Shown here in pieces: positions 7,463 to 14,819 of a DNA stretch of 22,346 nucleotides. Made by a program: the position numbers and the translations under genes. Each line of letters begins with the position of its first letter. Position 1 is the first letter of the stretch. The notes under the pieces are model-generated. The model was not told the origin of the DNA. It did no database searches and worked only from the letters and a program-made list of their open reading frames with translations. The DNA is from JAICLL01 sp035252155 (GTDB lineage Bacteria; Planctomycetota; Planctomycetia; Pirellulales; JAICIG01), in NCBI GenBank assembly GCA_035252155.1, contig DATFDL010000184.1, positions 1-22,346 on the forward strand. The letters are read 5' to 3'.

Positions 7463-8614
7463 ATGCGTAAAACCGGCTTGAAAACCAATCAGCGACGCAA
7501 GACGCGCATCGACGCCCCGCACGTTCTACGCCCGCCGCTGGTGCGGTCAGGCCGCTCGACGCCTGTTACTGCGGAGTCGCGGCAACTCTCTTACGTCGAT
7601 GCCATTCGCGAAGCGACCGAGCAGGAGATGGATCGCGACGATTCAGTCATCTTGTTCGGTCTCGACGTCGACGACCCCAAGGCCATTCAAGGAACCACCC
7701 GCGGGCTGGCCGCCAAATTTGGCCCGGAGCGCGTTTTTGGCACGCCGCTGTCGGAAGACGGCATGACGGGCGTGGCCATCGGGGCCGCCCAGGCCGGGCT
7801 ACGGCCGATCCACGTTCACATTCGGATGGATTTTTTAATGCTGGCGATGAACCAGCTCATCAACGTCGCCGCCAAAAGCCGCGCGATGTATGGCGGCCGC
7901 GTTTCGGTGCCGTTGGTCGTGCGGGCGATGATCGGCAAAAGCTGGGGCCAAGGTGCGCAACATTCGCAGGGACTCTATTCGTTCTTCATGCATGTGCCTG
8001 GCTTGAAGGTCGTGGCGCCGACCACGCCCTACGACGCCAAGGGGTGCCTGATCGCCGCCATCCGCGACGACGAGCCGGTGATCTTCGTCGAACATCGGCT
8101 GCTGCATTTTCAAACCGGTCCTGTGCCCGAACACTCCTACTCGGTGGCCGAGGGAAAAGCGCGCATTACAGCGGCGGGCGACGACGTGACGTTGGTCGGC
8201 ATTTCGCACATGCAGACCGAGTGTCTGCGGGCCGAGCGCTATCTGGCCGACGCGGGCGTCTCAGCCGAAGTGATCGACCCGGTGTGGCTCGCGCCGCTCG
8301 ACATCGACACGATCGTCGAATCGGCGGCCAAGACGGGCCGGTTGTGCGTGGTCGACAACGGCTGGACCACCTGCGGCGCCGGCGCCGAGATTGTGGCGCA
8401 AGTGGTCGAGCGGTTGCAAGGCCGGCGAAGTGTGGTAGTGCAGCGGCTAGGTTTCGCGCCGGTGACGTGTCCCACCGCGCCCGCGCTGGAGGCGGAGTTT
8501 TATCCCAACGCTCGGACGATCGCCGCCGCCGCGTACGGGCTGGTGCGCGGCGAACAGTGGCTACCCGACGAGCGGGATGACCTGCGCGACGTCGCTTTCA
8601 AGGGACCGTTTTAG
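7463..8614 (+). CDS. TPP-dependent 2-oxoacid dehydrogenase-type E1, beta subunit
   Basis: This is the partner of the upstream alpha subunit, 383 residues from ATG 7463. The transketolase pyrimidine-binding domain begins at about residue 40 (SYVDAIREATEQEM). It contains the conserved GQGAQHSQ...HVPGLKVVAPTTPYDAKG segment (about 160-195), including the active-site histidine region. The C-terminal transketolase domain starts near 235 and ends at about 350. A basic, proline-containing stretch of about 40 residues precedes the conserved core. In-frame TTG 7397 and ATG 7409 would add 22 or 18 residues; none of the three starts has a strong ribosome-binding site, so the start is uncertain. It lies 75 bases after the alpha subunit gene in the same operon. 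No lipoyl E2 or E3 gene follows, so it may serve a sugar-specific acyl transfer instead of pyruvate oxidation. Confidence 0.85.
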   Translation: MRKTGLKTNQRRKTRIDAPHVLRPPLVRSGRSTPVTAESRQLSYVDAIREATEQEMDRDDSVILFGLDVDDPKAIQGTTRGLAAKFGPERVFGTPLSEDGMTGVAIGAAQAGLRPIHVHIRMDFLMLAMNQLINVAAKSRAMYGGRVSVPLVVRAMIGKSWGQGAQHSQGLYSFFMHVPGLKVVAPTTPYDAKGCLIAAIRDDEPVIFVEHRLLHFQTGPVPEHSYSVAEGKARITAAGDDVTLVGISHMQTECLRAERYLADAGVSAEVIDPVWLAPLDIDTIVESAAKTGRLCVVDNGWTTCGAGAEIVAQVVERLQGRRSVVVQRLGFAPVTCPTAPALEAEFYPNARTIAAAAYGLVRGEQWLPDERDDLRDVAFKGPF

Positions 8615-9200
8615 CCGCTTCACAGTCGGCCGCGGTTCCCCAAAGCTTTGAATTACGCCAGGCTAGCTCGAAACGGTTGTTGCTGAGAACGACGGATTGA
8701 CTTCCAGCTCGACGACGCGGTTTTCTCCAAGGAACCGCGCGTCAAAGAACTGTAAACACCCGCTCCGCTCCACCGAGCGAAACGTCGTCCAGTTCGATGC
8801 GTTCGAGTGCCACCTGCTCCGGATCTTCGCCCGCCTCGATGACGAGCTTGTCCAGCACATCGATATCATGACTGCTGGCAATGATTCGTCGCCCATCCAA
8901 GCTAAAAGCCACCCACTGCCCCTGGAAGGCAGTCAACTCAGCGAGCGGTAAGCACGATCGATTCTCTCGAAAGCTTCTTGCATCCACCGAATCCTCCAGT
9001 TGGGGCCTTGGTCCTTAACGGTCATTGTAACCGTGACAGTGCCGTCGGCAAATTAGGATAGCCCCAAATCGCCGTTTCCGGTTAAGATGCCGCGGCCCTT
9101 GGCGTCGTCTCCCGCTGAAGCAAAAGGGCGTCTCTTTCGCTCCAGCGAGAGCCGACACTGAGACGGCCTGGGAAGGCCATCCTCCAATACCGAACCCTGC
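8615..9200. other. Gap between E1-beta and the DegT-family gene
   Basis: These 586 bases contain a decayed minus-strand gene (8742-9025) and a small palindrome GGCCTGGGAAGGCC at 9165-9178, 22 bases before the next start. I see no clear terminator, tRNA or strong promoter in the rest. The other short open frames here do not look like proteins. Confidence 0.5.
8742..9025 (-). pseudogene. Frameshifted small conserved-looking hypothetical gene
   Basis: On the minus strand, a frame from ATG 9025 (or ATG 8983, which has GGAGGA 8 bases before it) reads MQEAFERIDRAYR and then stops at TGA. A second frame overlapping it reads LAELTAFQGQWVAFSLDG and continues to DDVSLGGAE, ending at 8742. Joining the two frames near 8941-8952 gives a continuous soluble protein of about 80-95 residues. 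The join fits a one-base deletion. The C-terminal 'EAGEDPEQV...D' part looks like a small protein I associate with planctomycete genomes, with no known function. It is antisense to its neighbours. Either the gene is dead or the base call is wrong at one position. Confidence 0.5.
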
Positions 9201-10400
9201 ATGGAAGCCGTCTGCACATCAACGCCCACAATTGCGCCGTGGCCCTTGATGCGCGAGAACTTCGCGCCGGCCGACCTGGCCGCCGCCGTGGCGCTGCTGC
9301 AACAAGACGACCCCGTGCTCACGCAAGCCGGTCAGGTGCGGGCCTTCGAGCGCGAATGGTCGCAGTGGCTGGGCGTGCGCCATAGCGTCTTTGTCAATTC
9401 CGGCTCGTCGGCCAACCTGCTTACGCTCGCCGCCCTGCGCGAAAGCCACGGGCCGGGCGAAGTGATTGTGCCCACGCTTACCTGGGTCTCCGATATCGCC
9501 GCTGTGCTTCAAAACGGCTTTGAGCCGGTCTTCGTCGATGTCGACCCGCGCACGCTGGGCATGGACAACGACGAGGTCATTGGCAAGCTTTCGCCGGACA
9601 CGCGGGCGGTCTTCATCACACACGTGCTTGGCTACAACGCGCTGACGGCCCGGCTGCTCGACGAGCTTGCCCGGCGGCAAATACCGCTGCTAGAGGACTG
9701 CTGCGAGTCGCACGGCGCCGCGTTTCACGGCTTTCGGGTGGGCACGCTGGGGCTGATGTCGAATTTTTCGTTTTATTATGCACACCACTTGACGACCATC
9801 GAGGGCGGGATGATCTCGACCAACGACGATCGTCTCTATCAACTGCTGCGAATGCTGCGCTCGCACGGCATGGTGCGCGAGGCGACCGACGACGACTTGA
9901 AGCAGCAGTATCGCGACGAATTTCCCGACTTGAACCCGGAGTTTATTTTCGCGCTGCCCGCCTACAACGTGCGCAGCACCGAGCTGAACGCGGCGATCGG
10001 CCGCAGCCAGCTCAAACGGCTCGATCGGTGCAACGCCGAGCGTACGGAGAACCTGGCGGTATTTCTGGGGCATCTCGACCCGGACAAATATCAAACCGAT
10101 TTCGCGGTCGAGGGCAGTTCGAGTTATGCCTTGACGCTCGTGCTGCGGCGGCCCGACCCGGAGCTGTGTCAGCGCGTGATGGCGGCGCTAGGGGCCGCAG
10201 GCGTCGAGTTTCGCCGCGGCCTGTCGGGCGGAGGCAACCAGCTTCGCCAGCCCTACCTGCGCCGCCGGCTGGGCCGCGATGAGTGGCGGGATTATCCGCG
10301 CGTCGAGCACCTGCACTTTTATGGTTTTTACATCGGCAACTATCCCGGCCTGCGCCGCGAACAAATCGTGGCGCTGTGTGAGATGCTCAATGGGCTTTGA
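9201..10400 (+). CDS. DegT/DnrJ/EryC1-family PLP enzyme with His at the lysine site (dehydratase-like)
   Basis: This is a 399-residue fold-type I PLP enzyme of the sugar aminotransferase family. The N-terminal PLP-phosphate region has VNSGSSANL (about 68-76), the aspartate region is LLEDCCESHGAAF (about 163-175), and the active-site loop is SFYYAHHLTTIEGG (about 190-203). Where aminotransferases have the Schiff-base lysine (SFHPTKNLTTGEGG type), this protein has H195. Histidine at that site is the known signature of PLP/PMP 3-dehydratases such as ColD and RfbH/E1, which remove the C3 hydroxyl of CDP- or GDP-4-keto-6-deoxy-hexoses. A role in 3-deoxysugar formation is therefore more likely than transamination, though distant homologues may differ. 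ATG 9201 keeps the conserved APWPLM start; no clear ribosome-binding site is seen. It fits the neighbouring epimerase and TPP-enzyme genes. Confidence 0.85.
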   Translation: MEAVCTSTPTIAPWPLMRENFAPADLAAAVALLQQDDPVLTQAGQVRAFEREWSQWLGVRHSVFVNSGSSANLLTLAALRESHGPGEVIVPTLTWVSDIAAVLQNGFEPVFVDVDPRTLGMDNDEVIGKLSPDTRAVFITHVLGYNALTARLLDELARRQIPLLEDCCESHGAAFHGFRVGTLGLMSNFSFYYAHHLTTIEGGMISTNDDRLYQLLRMLRSHGMVREATDDDLKQQYRDEFPDLNPEFIFALPAYNVRSTELNAAIGRSQLKRLDRCNAERTENLAVFLGHLDPDKYQTDFAVEGSSSYALTLVLRRPDPELCQRVMAALGAAGVEFRRGLSGGGNQLRQPYLRRRLGRDEWRDYPRVEHLHFYGFYIGNYPGLRREQIVALCEMLNGL

Positions 10401-10439
10401 TGGATGATTGGTGATCCGTTGCATGGATCGGTTTTGATT

Positions 10440-10535
10440 CCTCTGTAGGGAACGCCCTCCGTGGCGTTCCGCGAGGGGCGGCGCGACGTCGAATCGCAGT
10501 TCCCGGAACGCCACAGAGGGCGTTCCCTACAGAGG
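10440..10535. repeat. 96-bp MITE-like hairpin element, copy 1
   Basis: The 32-base arms 10440-10471 and 10504-10535 pair at 31 of 32 positions, starting CCTCTGTAGGGAACGCCC and enclosing a 32-base loop. A diverged second copy lies at 12305-12393. The element follows the DegT-family stop by 40 bases and could end transcription, but there is no U-tract. Confidence 0.8.
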
Positions 10536-10561
10536 TTTGCGGCGAATTTGCCTTAACTTGA

Positions 10562-10664
10562 TGCGTGTAGGGACGAGCTTGCGAGCCCCACCTTTTGCCC
10601 GAATCGACCGTTCCGCGTGGCACGGCCGAATGGTGGGACTCGCAAGCTCGTCCCACCCTACGCA
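10562..10664. repeat. Inverted-repeat element in the radical SAM leader
   Basis: The arms carry GACGAGCTTGCGAG and are found at 10562-10592 and, inverted, at 10632-10664, with small differences near the tips. The loop is about 39 bases. It would form a long hairpin in the 5' leader of the next gene. Confidence 0.75.
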
Positions 10665-10680
10665 ACTCGGCGCGCCAAAA

Positions 10681-10708
10681 TCCGCATTCCGCATTCCGAA
10701 TTCCGCAC
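10681..10708. repeat. Heptanucleotide array at the radical SAM start
   Basis: Four 7-base units TCCGCAT, TCCGCAT, TCCGAAT and TCCGCAC end 7 bases before ATG 10716, replacing any normal Shine-Dalgarno site. The layout matches the AAAATCG array before the glycosyltransferase gene. Confidence 0.75.
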
Positions 10709-10715
10709 TCGACCC

Positions 10716-12266
10716 ATGCTCGACCTCGTACTCATCAACCCCGCCAGCCGCATCCAGGTGTATCAATCGCTGGCCGTCTCGCTGACGGCTGTCGAAAACC
10801 CGGTGTGGGCCGGCCTGATGGCCGAGTTCGCCCGGCGGCAGGGGCTGTCGGTCGAGCTGATCGATGCTGAAGCCCTGGAACTGTCGGCCGAGCAAGTGGC
10901 CGAACAAGTCGCGGCCCTCGATGCGACGTTGGCTGTTGTCGTCGTTTACGGGCACCAACCGTCGGCCTCGACGCAGATCATGCCGGCCGCCGGCCGCGTC
11001 TGCCGTGCGATCAAAGAGCTGAACGCCGAACAAGCGGTCTTGCTGGTCGGCGGGCATGTCTCGGCATTGCCCGAACAGACGCTCCGCGAAGAAGACGCCG
11101 ACTATGTGGCCTACGGCGAGGGCCTTTGGACAATCGTCGAACTGGCTCACGCGTTGAAATCATCGGCCCCCGACCTGCGACGAGTTCGCGGACTCTGGTA
11201 TCGCGACGAGGGCAAACTTCGCTCGACATCTGCTGCGCCCTTGGTGGCCGATCTCGACGCGGTATTGCCCGGACAGGCCTGGGACCTGTTGCCGATGTCG
11301 CGCTACCGCGCCCACAACTGGCATTGCTTTGGCCTCAAACCCCCTCGCCCTCCGGGAGAGGGCCGGGGTGAGGGTGCATCGCTTGCCCACCGCCAGCCCT
11401 ATGCCGCGCTCTATACCACGTTGGGATGCCCCTATCATTGTTCGTTCTGCTGTATTCAGGCGCCCTTCAAGTCGGGCGAGCATGCCGCCGGGTATAAGTC
11501 GGGCGTCAACAGCTATCGCTTCTGGTCGACCAAGCGGGTGATCGAGCAAATCGACCTGCTCGTGAACCGCTACGGCGTGCGCAATCTGAAAATCGCCGAT
11601 GAGATGTTTGTACTCAACCGCCGGCATGTGTCGGCGATTTGCGACGCGATCATCGAACGCGGCTATGACCTGAATATCTGGGCCTACGCTCGGGTCGATA
11701 CGGTACACGACGGTCTGCTCGAGAAGCTCGCACGGGCGGGATTCCGCTGGCTGGCGTTTGGCATCGAGGCGGCCGATCGCGGCGTGCGCAACGCGGTCGA
11801 CAAACGCTTCGATCAGGAGCAAATCCACCAGACCATCGCCAAGGTCCGGGCGGCGGGCATCCATGTGATCGGCAATTACATCTTCGGCCTGCCCGAAGAC
11901 GATTACGCGACGATGCAGGCGACGCTCGATCTGGCGTTAGCGCTGAACTGCGAGTTCGCCAATTTCTATTCGACGATGGCGTATCCCGGTTCGCTGCTGT
12001 ACACACAGGCGTTGGCCGCTCGCTGGCCGCTGCCCGAATCGTGGTCGGGCTATTCACAGCACTCGGTCGACAGCCGACCGTTGCCGACTCGGAATCTATC
12101 GTCTGATGAAGTGCTGGCCTTCCGCGACGCCGCCTTCGACACGTACTTCAATCATCCCGACTATCTGGCGATGATAGGCCGCGTGTTCGGGCCGGCCACG
12201 GTGGAAGAGATCCGGGCGATGGCCTCTCATCGACTAGTTCGACGCTGCGAGCTGCAGCCCGCGTAG
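10716..12266 (+). CDS. B12-binding domain radical SAM protein
   Basis: This 516-residue enzyme has an N-terminal cobalamin-binding Rossmann-like domain (about 1-150, with VVVYGHQPSAS and LLVGGHVSALPE) followed by a radical SAM barrel. C238, C242 and C245 (CPYHCSFC) would hold the 4Fe-4S cluster, and a later GIEAADRGVRN motif is typical of the SAM site. The family includes B12-dependent radical methyltransferases and ring-forming enzymes; the substrate is unknown. Its position after a sugar-gene run suggests methylation or rearrangement of a sugar, but this is inference. A dispersed repeat (11340-11376) is inserted in frame just before the barrel and adds about 15 residues (PPRPPGEGRGEGAS) in a proline/glycine loop, apparently tolerated. 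ATG 10716 is preferred over an upstream ATG 10617 that lies in repeats. No ribosome-binding site is visible. Confidence 0.85.
   Translation: MLDLVLINPASRIQVYQSLAVSLTAVENPVWAGLMAEFARRQGLSVELIDAEALELSAEQVAEQVAALDATLAVVVVYGHQPSASTQIMPAAGRVCRAIKELNAEQAVLLVGGHVSALPEQTLREEDADYVAYGEGLWTIVELAHALKSSAPDLRRVRGLWYRDEGKLRSTSAAPLVADLDAVLPGQAWDLLPMSRYRAHNWHCFGLKPPRPPGEGRGEGASLAHRQPYAALYTTLGCPYHCSFCCIQAPFKSGEHAAGYKSGVNSYRFWSTKRVIEQIDLLVNRYGVRNLKIADEMFVLNRRHVSAICDAIIERGYDLNIWAYARVDTVHDGLLEKLARAGFRWLAFGIEAADRGVRNAVDKRFDQEQIHQTIAKVRAAGIHVIGNYIFGLPEDDYATMQATLDLALALNCEFANFYSTMAYPGSLLYTQALAARWPLPESWSGYSQHSVDSRPLPTRNLSSDEVLAFRDAAFDTYFNHPDYLAMIGRVFGPATVEEIRAMASHRLVRRCELQPA
11340..11376. repeat. Dispersed GC-rich repeat inside the radical SAM gene
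   Basis: The sequence CCCTCGCCCTCC followed by GGGAGAGGGCCGGGG resembles the widespread hairpin repeat whose translations give PPGEGRGEG on one strand and LTPALSRR on the other. It lies in frame between WHCFGLK and RQPYAALYTTLGC, between the B12 and radical SAM domains. Confidence 0.65.
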
Positions 12267-12304
12267 GGTTTTGCCATTCAAAATGGTAGTTCCCGCGTTC
12301 GACG

Positions 12305-12393
12305 TCTGTAGGGAACGGACTCCGTGCCGTTCCGTGAGGGGCGAGTTGACTTCGAATCGCCCTTCGCGGACCGCCACGGGGGGCGTTCCCTAA
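12305..12393. repeat. MITE-like hairpin element, copy 2 (diverged)
   Basis: It begins TCTGTAGGGAACGGACTCCG and ends GGGCGTTCCCTA, matching 10440-10535 in order: arm, GAGGGGCG, GAATCGC, inverted arm. Substitutions are many. Its right tip (CTA at 12390-12392) provides a stop codon for the decayed minus-strand gene next to it, so it may have inserted into that gene. Confidence 0.7.
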
Positions 12394-12750
12394 TTGGTTT
12401 TGATAAACAAAATCGGCAACGTCTCGATGTGCAGTCGCAATCTCGTGCGATCAGTAGCCGGGCTGATTTCCAATGATGGCCGCACCCGCTCCATTGGCAG
12501 CACCCAAAGGCCACCGCATTCCACAAAGAATGCAGGCGTCTTACCGAAGTTGTCTGTCAAAACCGATTCGAGGTCAACTGGTCGGGCACCGTCTTTGGCG
12601 GTAAAAACTGACTTGGGCGCTCATCGAAATCTAACAATCGCGTCATCAACTCCTCATAAGTCGCCTCTAGACTTCCATTGGGTGAAGTCGGTCGTAGAGA
12701 TTGGCCACCGCGGCCAACCTCTCAAGCAAAAAGGCACTCAGGGAGTTGTA
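12390..12750 (-). pseudogene. Decayed hypothetical gene with at least two frameshifts
   Basis: Three overlapping minus-strand frames join into one protein-like sequence. About 12750-12667 reads FLLERLAAVANLYDRLHPME and stops. About 12670-12615 reads LEATYEELMTRLLDFDERP. About 12618-12390 reads PKSVFTAKDGARPVDLES and continues to LPILFIKTN before a TAG taken from the adjoining repeat. The shifts fall near 12667-12675 and 12612-12623. The third piece has good protein character (ECGGLWVLPMERVRP). I do not recognise the family. The 5' limit is unclear and may have been lost where the TPR gene now starts. Frameshifts and repeat insertion argue for a dead gene. Confidence 0.45.
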
Positions 12751-12752
12751 GT

Positions 12753-13832
12753 ATGCGAGGCGTAACGTGCGGCGCGGCGGTCTTGGCGGTCATTTTTGCG
12801 GCATTCGGCTCGGCCGACGCGGCGAACGATGCAAAGACGCTGGTCGGCACCCACATCGTCACGGTTCCCCGCGAGGTGCGATTTGTCGATCGCGAAGGAC
12901 ACCCCCTGGGTGCGGCACGCGGCGGTACCGTGCTCGACGTTCTCCAGGTCGACGGTGAAATGCTCAGGGTCGATCGTGGTTGGATTAAGCGCGGCGAGGT
13001 GATGCCCCAGGACGAGGCCGTCGACTTCTTCAGCCGACTGATCGAAAAGGAACCGACCGCCGTGGTCCTGGCAAGTCGGGCACGGGTTTGGAACTATCTC
13101 GGCGAGTTCGATAAAGCCATCGACGACTGCAATGAGGCGCTCCGGTTCGACCCGCAGTGTGCCATGGCCTTCGATCGGCGGGCGCAGGCGCTCACCGGCA
13201 AGGGCAAACTCGACGAAGCCTTGGCCGATTTTGAGAAGGCGATCAAACTGACGCCCCAGTATGCCAGCACCTACAGCCATCGGGCACGAGCCTGGCTGCG
13301 CAAGGGCGACCTTGACCGGACGCTGGCCGACTGCGACGAGGCCCTCAAGCGTGAACCCTCGCTGTCGGTGGCTCATTATTTCCGCGGACGCGTCTGGAGC
13401 CGTAAGGCGGCGCCCGAAAAAGCCATCGCCGGCTTTACGAAGGCCCTGACGTTGAATCCGCACTATGTCCCCGCGCTCAATGCCCGTGGCAACGAGCTGT
13501 ATAAAAAAGGCGAGTTCGCCAAGGCCGAGGCCGATTACAATGCCGCCATTCGGCTCGATCCGAAGTTCGACATCGTTCACATTCATTGCAATCGCGGCAA
13601 TGCGCGACTGCGTTTGAACCGGATCGACCTTGCCAAAGCCGATTACGAACAGGCCTTGCGTTACGACGACAAGCACATTCCCGCGATGCAAGGGCTGGCG
13701 GCCTGCTTTGCCGTTCAGCAAAACTACAAGTCGGCTGTGCAATGGCAGCAAAAGGCCGTCCAATTAGCCAAGGCTGACCAAAGGAAGAAGCTCGAGGCGG
13801 TGCTGGCGACGTATCAGTCGGCGCGAAAGTGA
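12753..13832 (+). CDS. Exported TPR-repeat protein with an SH3-like N-terminus
   Basis: This 359-residue protein is likely a periplasmic protein-protein interaction scaffold. Residues 1-24 form a signal peptide (hydrophobic AAVLAVIFAAFG, cleavage after SADA). Residues 30-85 look like a small SH3-like domain (VPREVRFVDREG...DGEMLRVDRGWI). From about 95 to 350 there are about seven or eight 34-residue TPR units with the usual pattern, for example FDRRAQALTGKGKLDEALAD. It ends as a helical arm. ATG 12753 is chosen because AGGGAG lies about 10 bases upstream and the signal peptide begins there; an upstream frame to 12678 is not needed. It is convergent with the PDZ gene, whose stop starts only 1 base further on, so no terminator fits between them. 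Partner unknown. Confidence 0.8.
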   Translation: MRGVTCGAAVLAVIFAAFGSADAANDAKTLVGTHIVTVPREVRFVDREGHPLGAARGGTVLDVLQVDGEMLRVDRGWIKRGEVMPQDEAVDFFSRLIEKEPTAVVLASRARVWNYLGEFDKAIDDCNEALRFDPQCAMAFDRRAQALTGKGKLDEALADFEKAIKLTPQYASTYSHRARAWLRKGDLDRTLADCDEALKREPSLSVAHYFRGRVWSRKAAPEKAIAGFTKALTLNPHYVPALNARGNELYKKGEFAKAEADYNAAIRLDPKFDIVHIHCNRGNARLRLNRIDLAKADYEQALRYDDKHIPAMQGLAACFAVQQNYKSAVQWQQKAVQLAKADQRKKLEAVLATYQSARK

Positions 13833-13833
13833 T

Positions 13834-14655
13834 TCAATCGCCGTAGCCACGCTGATCGTCGATGTCGGAGGGCGCCAGCTCCACCAACGGTTGGCTGGGT
13901 GTTTGTACCGCTTGAACCGGTGGACGAGCCACGGGCCGCGGCGCGGAGAACACCTGCGGCACCCCGGTGAGCGAGGCGTGCAGCGTGCCTTCCAAACCGT
14001 AGCGATCGACGTCGATCTTCAAGTCGGTGCCCGGCCGGCTTTCTCCGATCAGACGAATCAGCTCGTTGTACGTCGTCGCCGGATTATCGTCGATGGCCAT
14101 GATTCGATCGCCGATCTTCAAGCCTGCCTTATCCGCCGGGCTGCCGGAGACAACCCGCAGCACGCGAACGCCTCCGCCGTGGGCGCTTTTGCTCAGCGTC
14201 ACTCCCAAAGCGGCCCGCTTGGCAACCTCGGTCTGTGTGCCCAGCGTTGCCCGCAACGTGCCACGTAGTCCTTTGCGATCGACCACCAACCGCAGTTCAT
14301 CGCCAGGCTCGTGGCCTGCAACCAAATTGATGACATCCGTCGAACGGCTGACCGGCCGCCCGTCGATCGAAAACAGCACATCGTCGGGCCGCAGCCCGGC
14401 CTCAGCCGCCGGGCTGTTGGGCATGACGCCGGCGATGGCCACACCGCCCATCGAAGAGGCCCCCAGCGTTACGCCGAGGGCCGCACCGAGGCGTTGATTG
14501 GCTGGGGGCGCGTCGTCCCCAACGAACGCTTGTACCGCCTCCCCGGACTGGCCAGGGTAACCATGGGCCGATGAGGCAATTCCCGCAAGCGCCGCAAGCA
14601 CGATGGCCTGAGCAACCAGCATCAAATGCGCGATGTGCGAACCGAGTTGGTACAT
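13834..14655 (-). CDS. Exported protein with two PDZ domains
   Basis: This 273-residue protein has a hydrophobic N-terminus (about 8-30, ending near SSAHG), predicted as a signal peptide or anchor. Two PDZ domains follow. The first spans about 56-140 (LGVTLG...GVMPNSPAAEAGLRPDDVLFSIDG), the second about 145-230 (LGVTLS...VVSGSPADKAGLKIGDRIMAIDD). A proline-rich tail (about 235-260) follows. No protease domain is present, unlike HtrA/DegP. It probably binds peptide C-termini of exported proteins; the partner is unknown. AAGGGAG lies about 5 bases before ATG 14655. A strong promoter and palindrome precede it (14682-14710). The TPR gene converges on it with a 1-base gap. Confidence 0.8.
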   Translation of the reverse strand: MYQLGSHIAHLMLVAQAIVLAALAGIASSAHGYPGQSGEAVQAFVGDDAPPANQRLGAALGVTLGASSMGGVAIAGVMPNSPAAEAGLRPDDVLFSIDGRPVSRSTDVINLVAGHEPGDELRLVVDRKGLRGTLRATLGTQTEVAKRAALGVTLSKSAHGGGVRVLRVVSGSPADKAGLKIGDRIMAIDDNPATTYNELIRLIGESRPGTDLKIDVDRYGLEGTLHASLTGVPQVFSAPRPVARPPVQAVQTPSQPLVELAPSDIDDQRGYGD

Positions 14656-14681
14656 GGTTACTCCCTTCGCTCACTCTCTTA

Positions 14682-14710
14682 ATACTATCGACCCAGTCGC
14701 GACGGGTCAA
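14682..14710 (-). promoter_or_regulatory. Promoter and possible operator of the PDZ gene
   Basis: On the minus strand TTGACC (14710-14705) and TAGTAT (14687-14682) are separated by exactly 17 bases, matching five and four of six positions of consensus. The -35 and spacer contain a nested palindrome, GACCC...GTCGCGAC...GGGTC (14690-14708), a good candidate repressor site. Confidence 0.5.
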
Positions 14711-14779
14711 AATTTGCCCGGCACAACTGTTTCTTTCGTCGCCGGCGCAAGTTGCGAATAACCTAAAAGCGTTGAAACT

Positions 14780-14810
14780 TGGTTGTGGCACGGTCTCCGA
14801 CCGTCGCCAC
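14780..14810. repeat. 31-bp dispersed repeat, solo copy after the MFS gene
   Basis: It contains the hairpin ACGGTCTCCGACCGT and is identical over 31 bases to 16447-16477. It lies 10 bases beyond the MFS stop codon, and may form the 3' hairpin of that transcript. Confidence 0.8.
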
Positions 14811-14819
14811 TCGCACGAT

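Larger units (their letters stand above)
10401..10715. other. Repeat-filled gap before the radical SAM gene
   Basis: About 315 bases without a gene are filled by a 96-bp hairpin element (10440-10535), a second inverted-repeat element (10562-10664) and a heptanucleotide array (10681-10708). An upstream in-frame extension of the radical SAM ORF to 10617 lies wholly in these repeats and is rejected as coding. Confidence 0.7.
12267..12752. other. Gap between radical SAM and TPR genes
   Basis: These 486 bases contain the second hairpin element (12305-12393) and the decayed minus-strand gene (12390-12750). Nothing else is supported. AGGGAG at about 12738-12743 serves the TPR gene as ribosome-binding site. 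Confidence 0.5.

Noticed and set aside
6383..8614. Annotation as a normal pyruvate dehydrogenase complex
   Set aside because: Both E1 subunits are clear, but no E2 or E3 gene is near and all neighbours are sugar-type genes. Only the E1-type call is supported.
10617..10715. Upstream extension of the radical SAM gene
   Set aside because: Entirely within inverted and heptanucleotide repeats; the B12 domain begins at ATG 10716.
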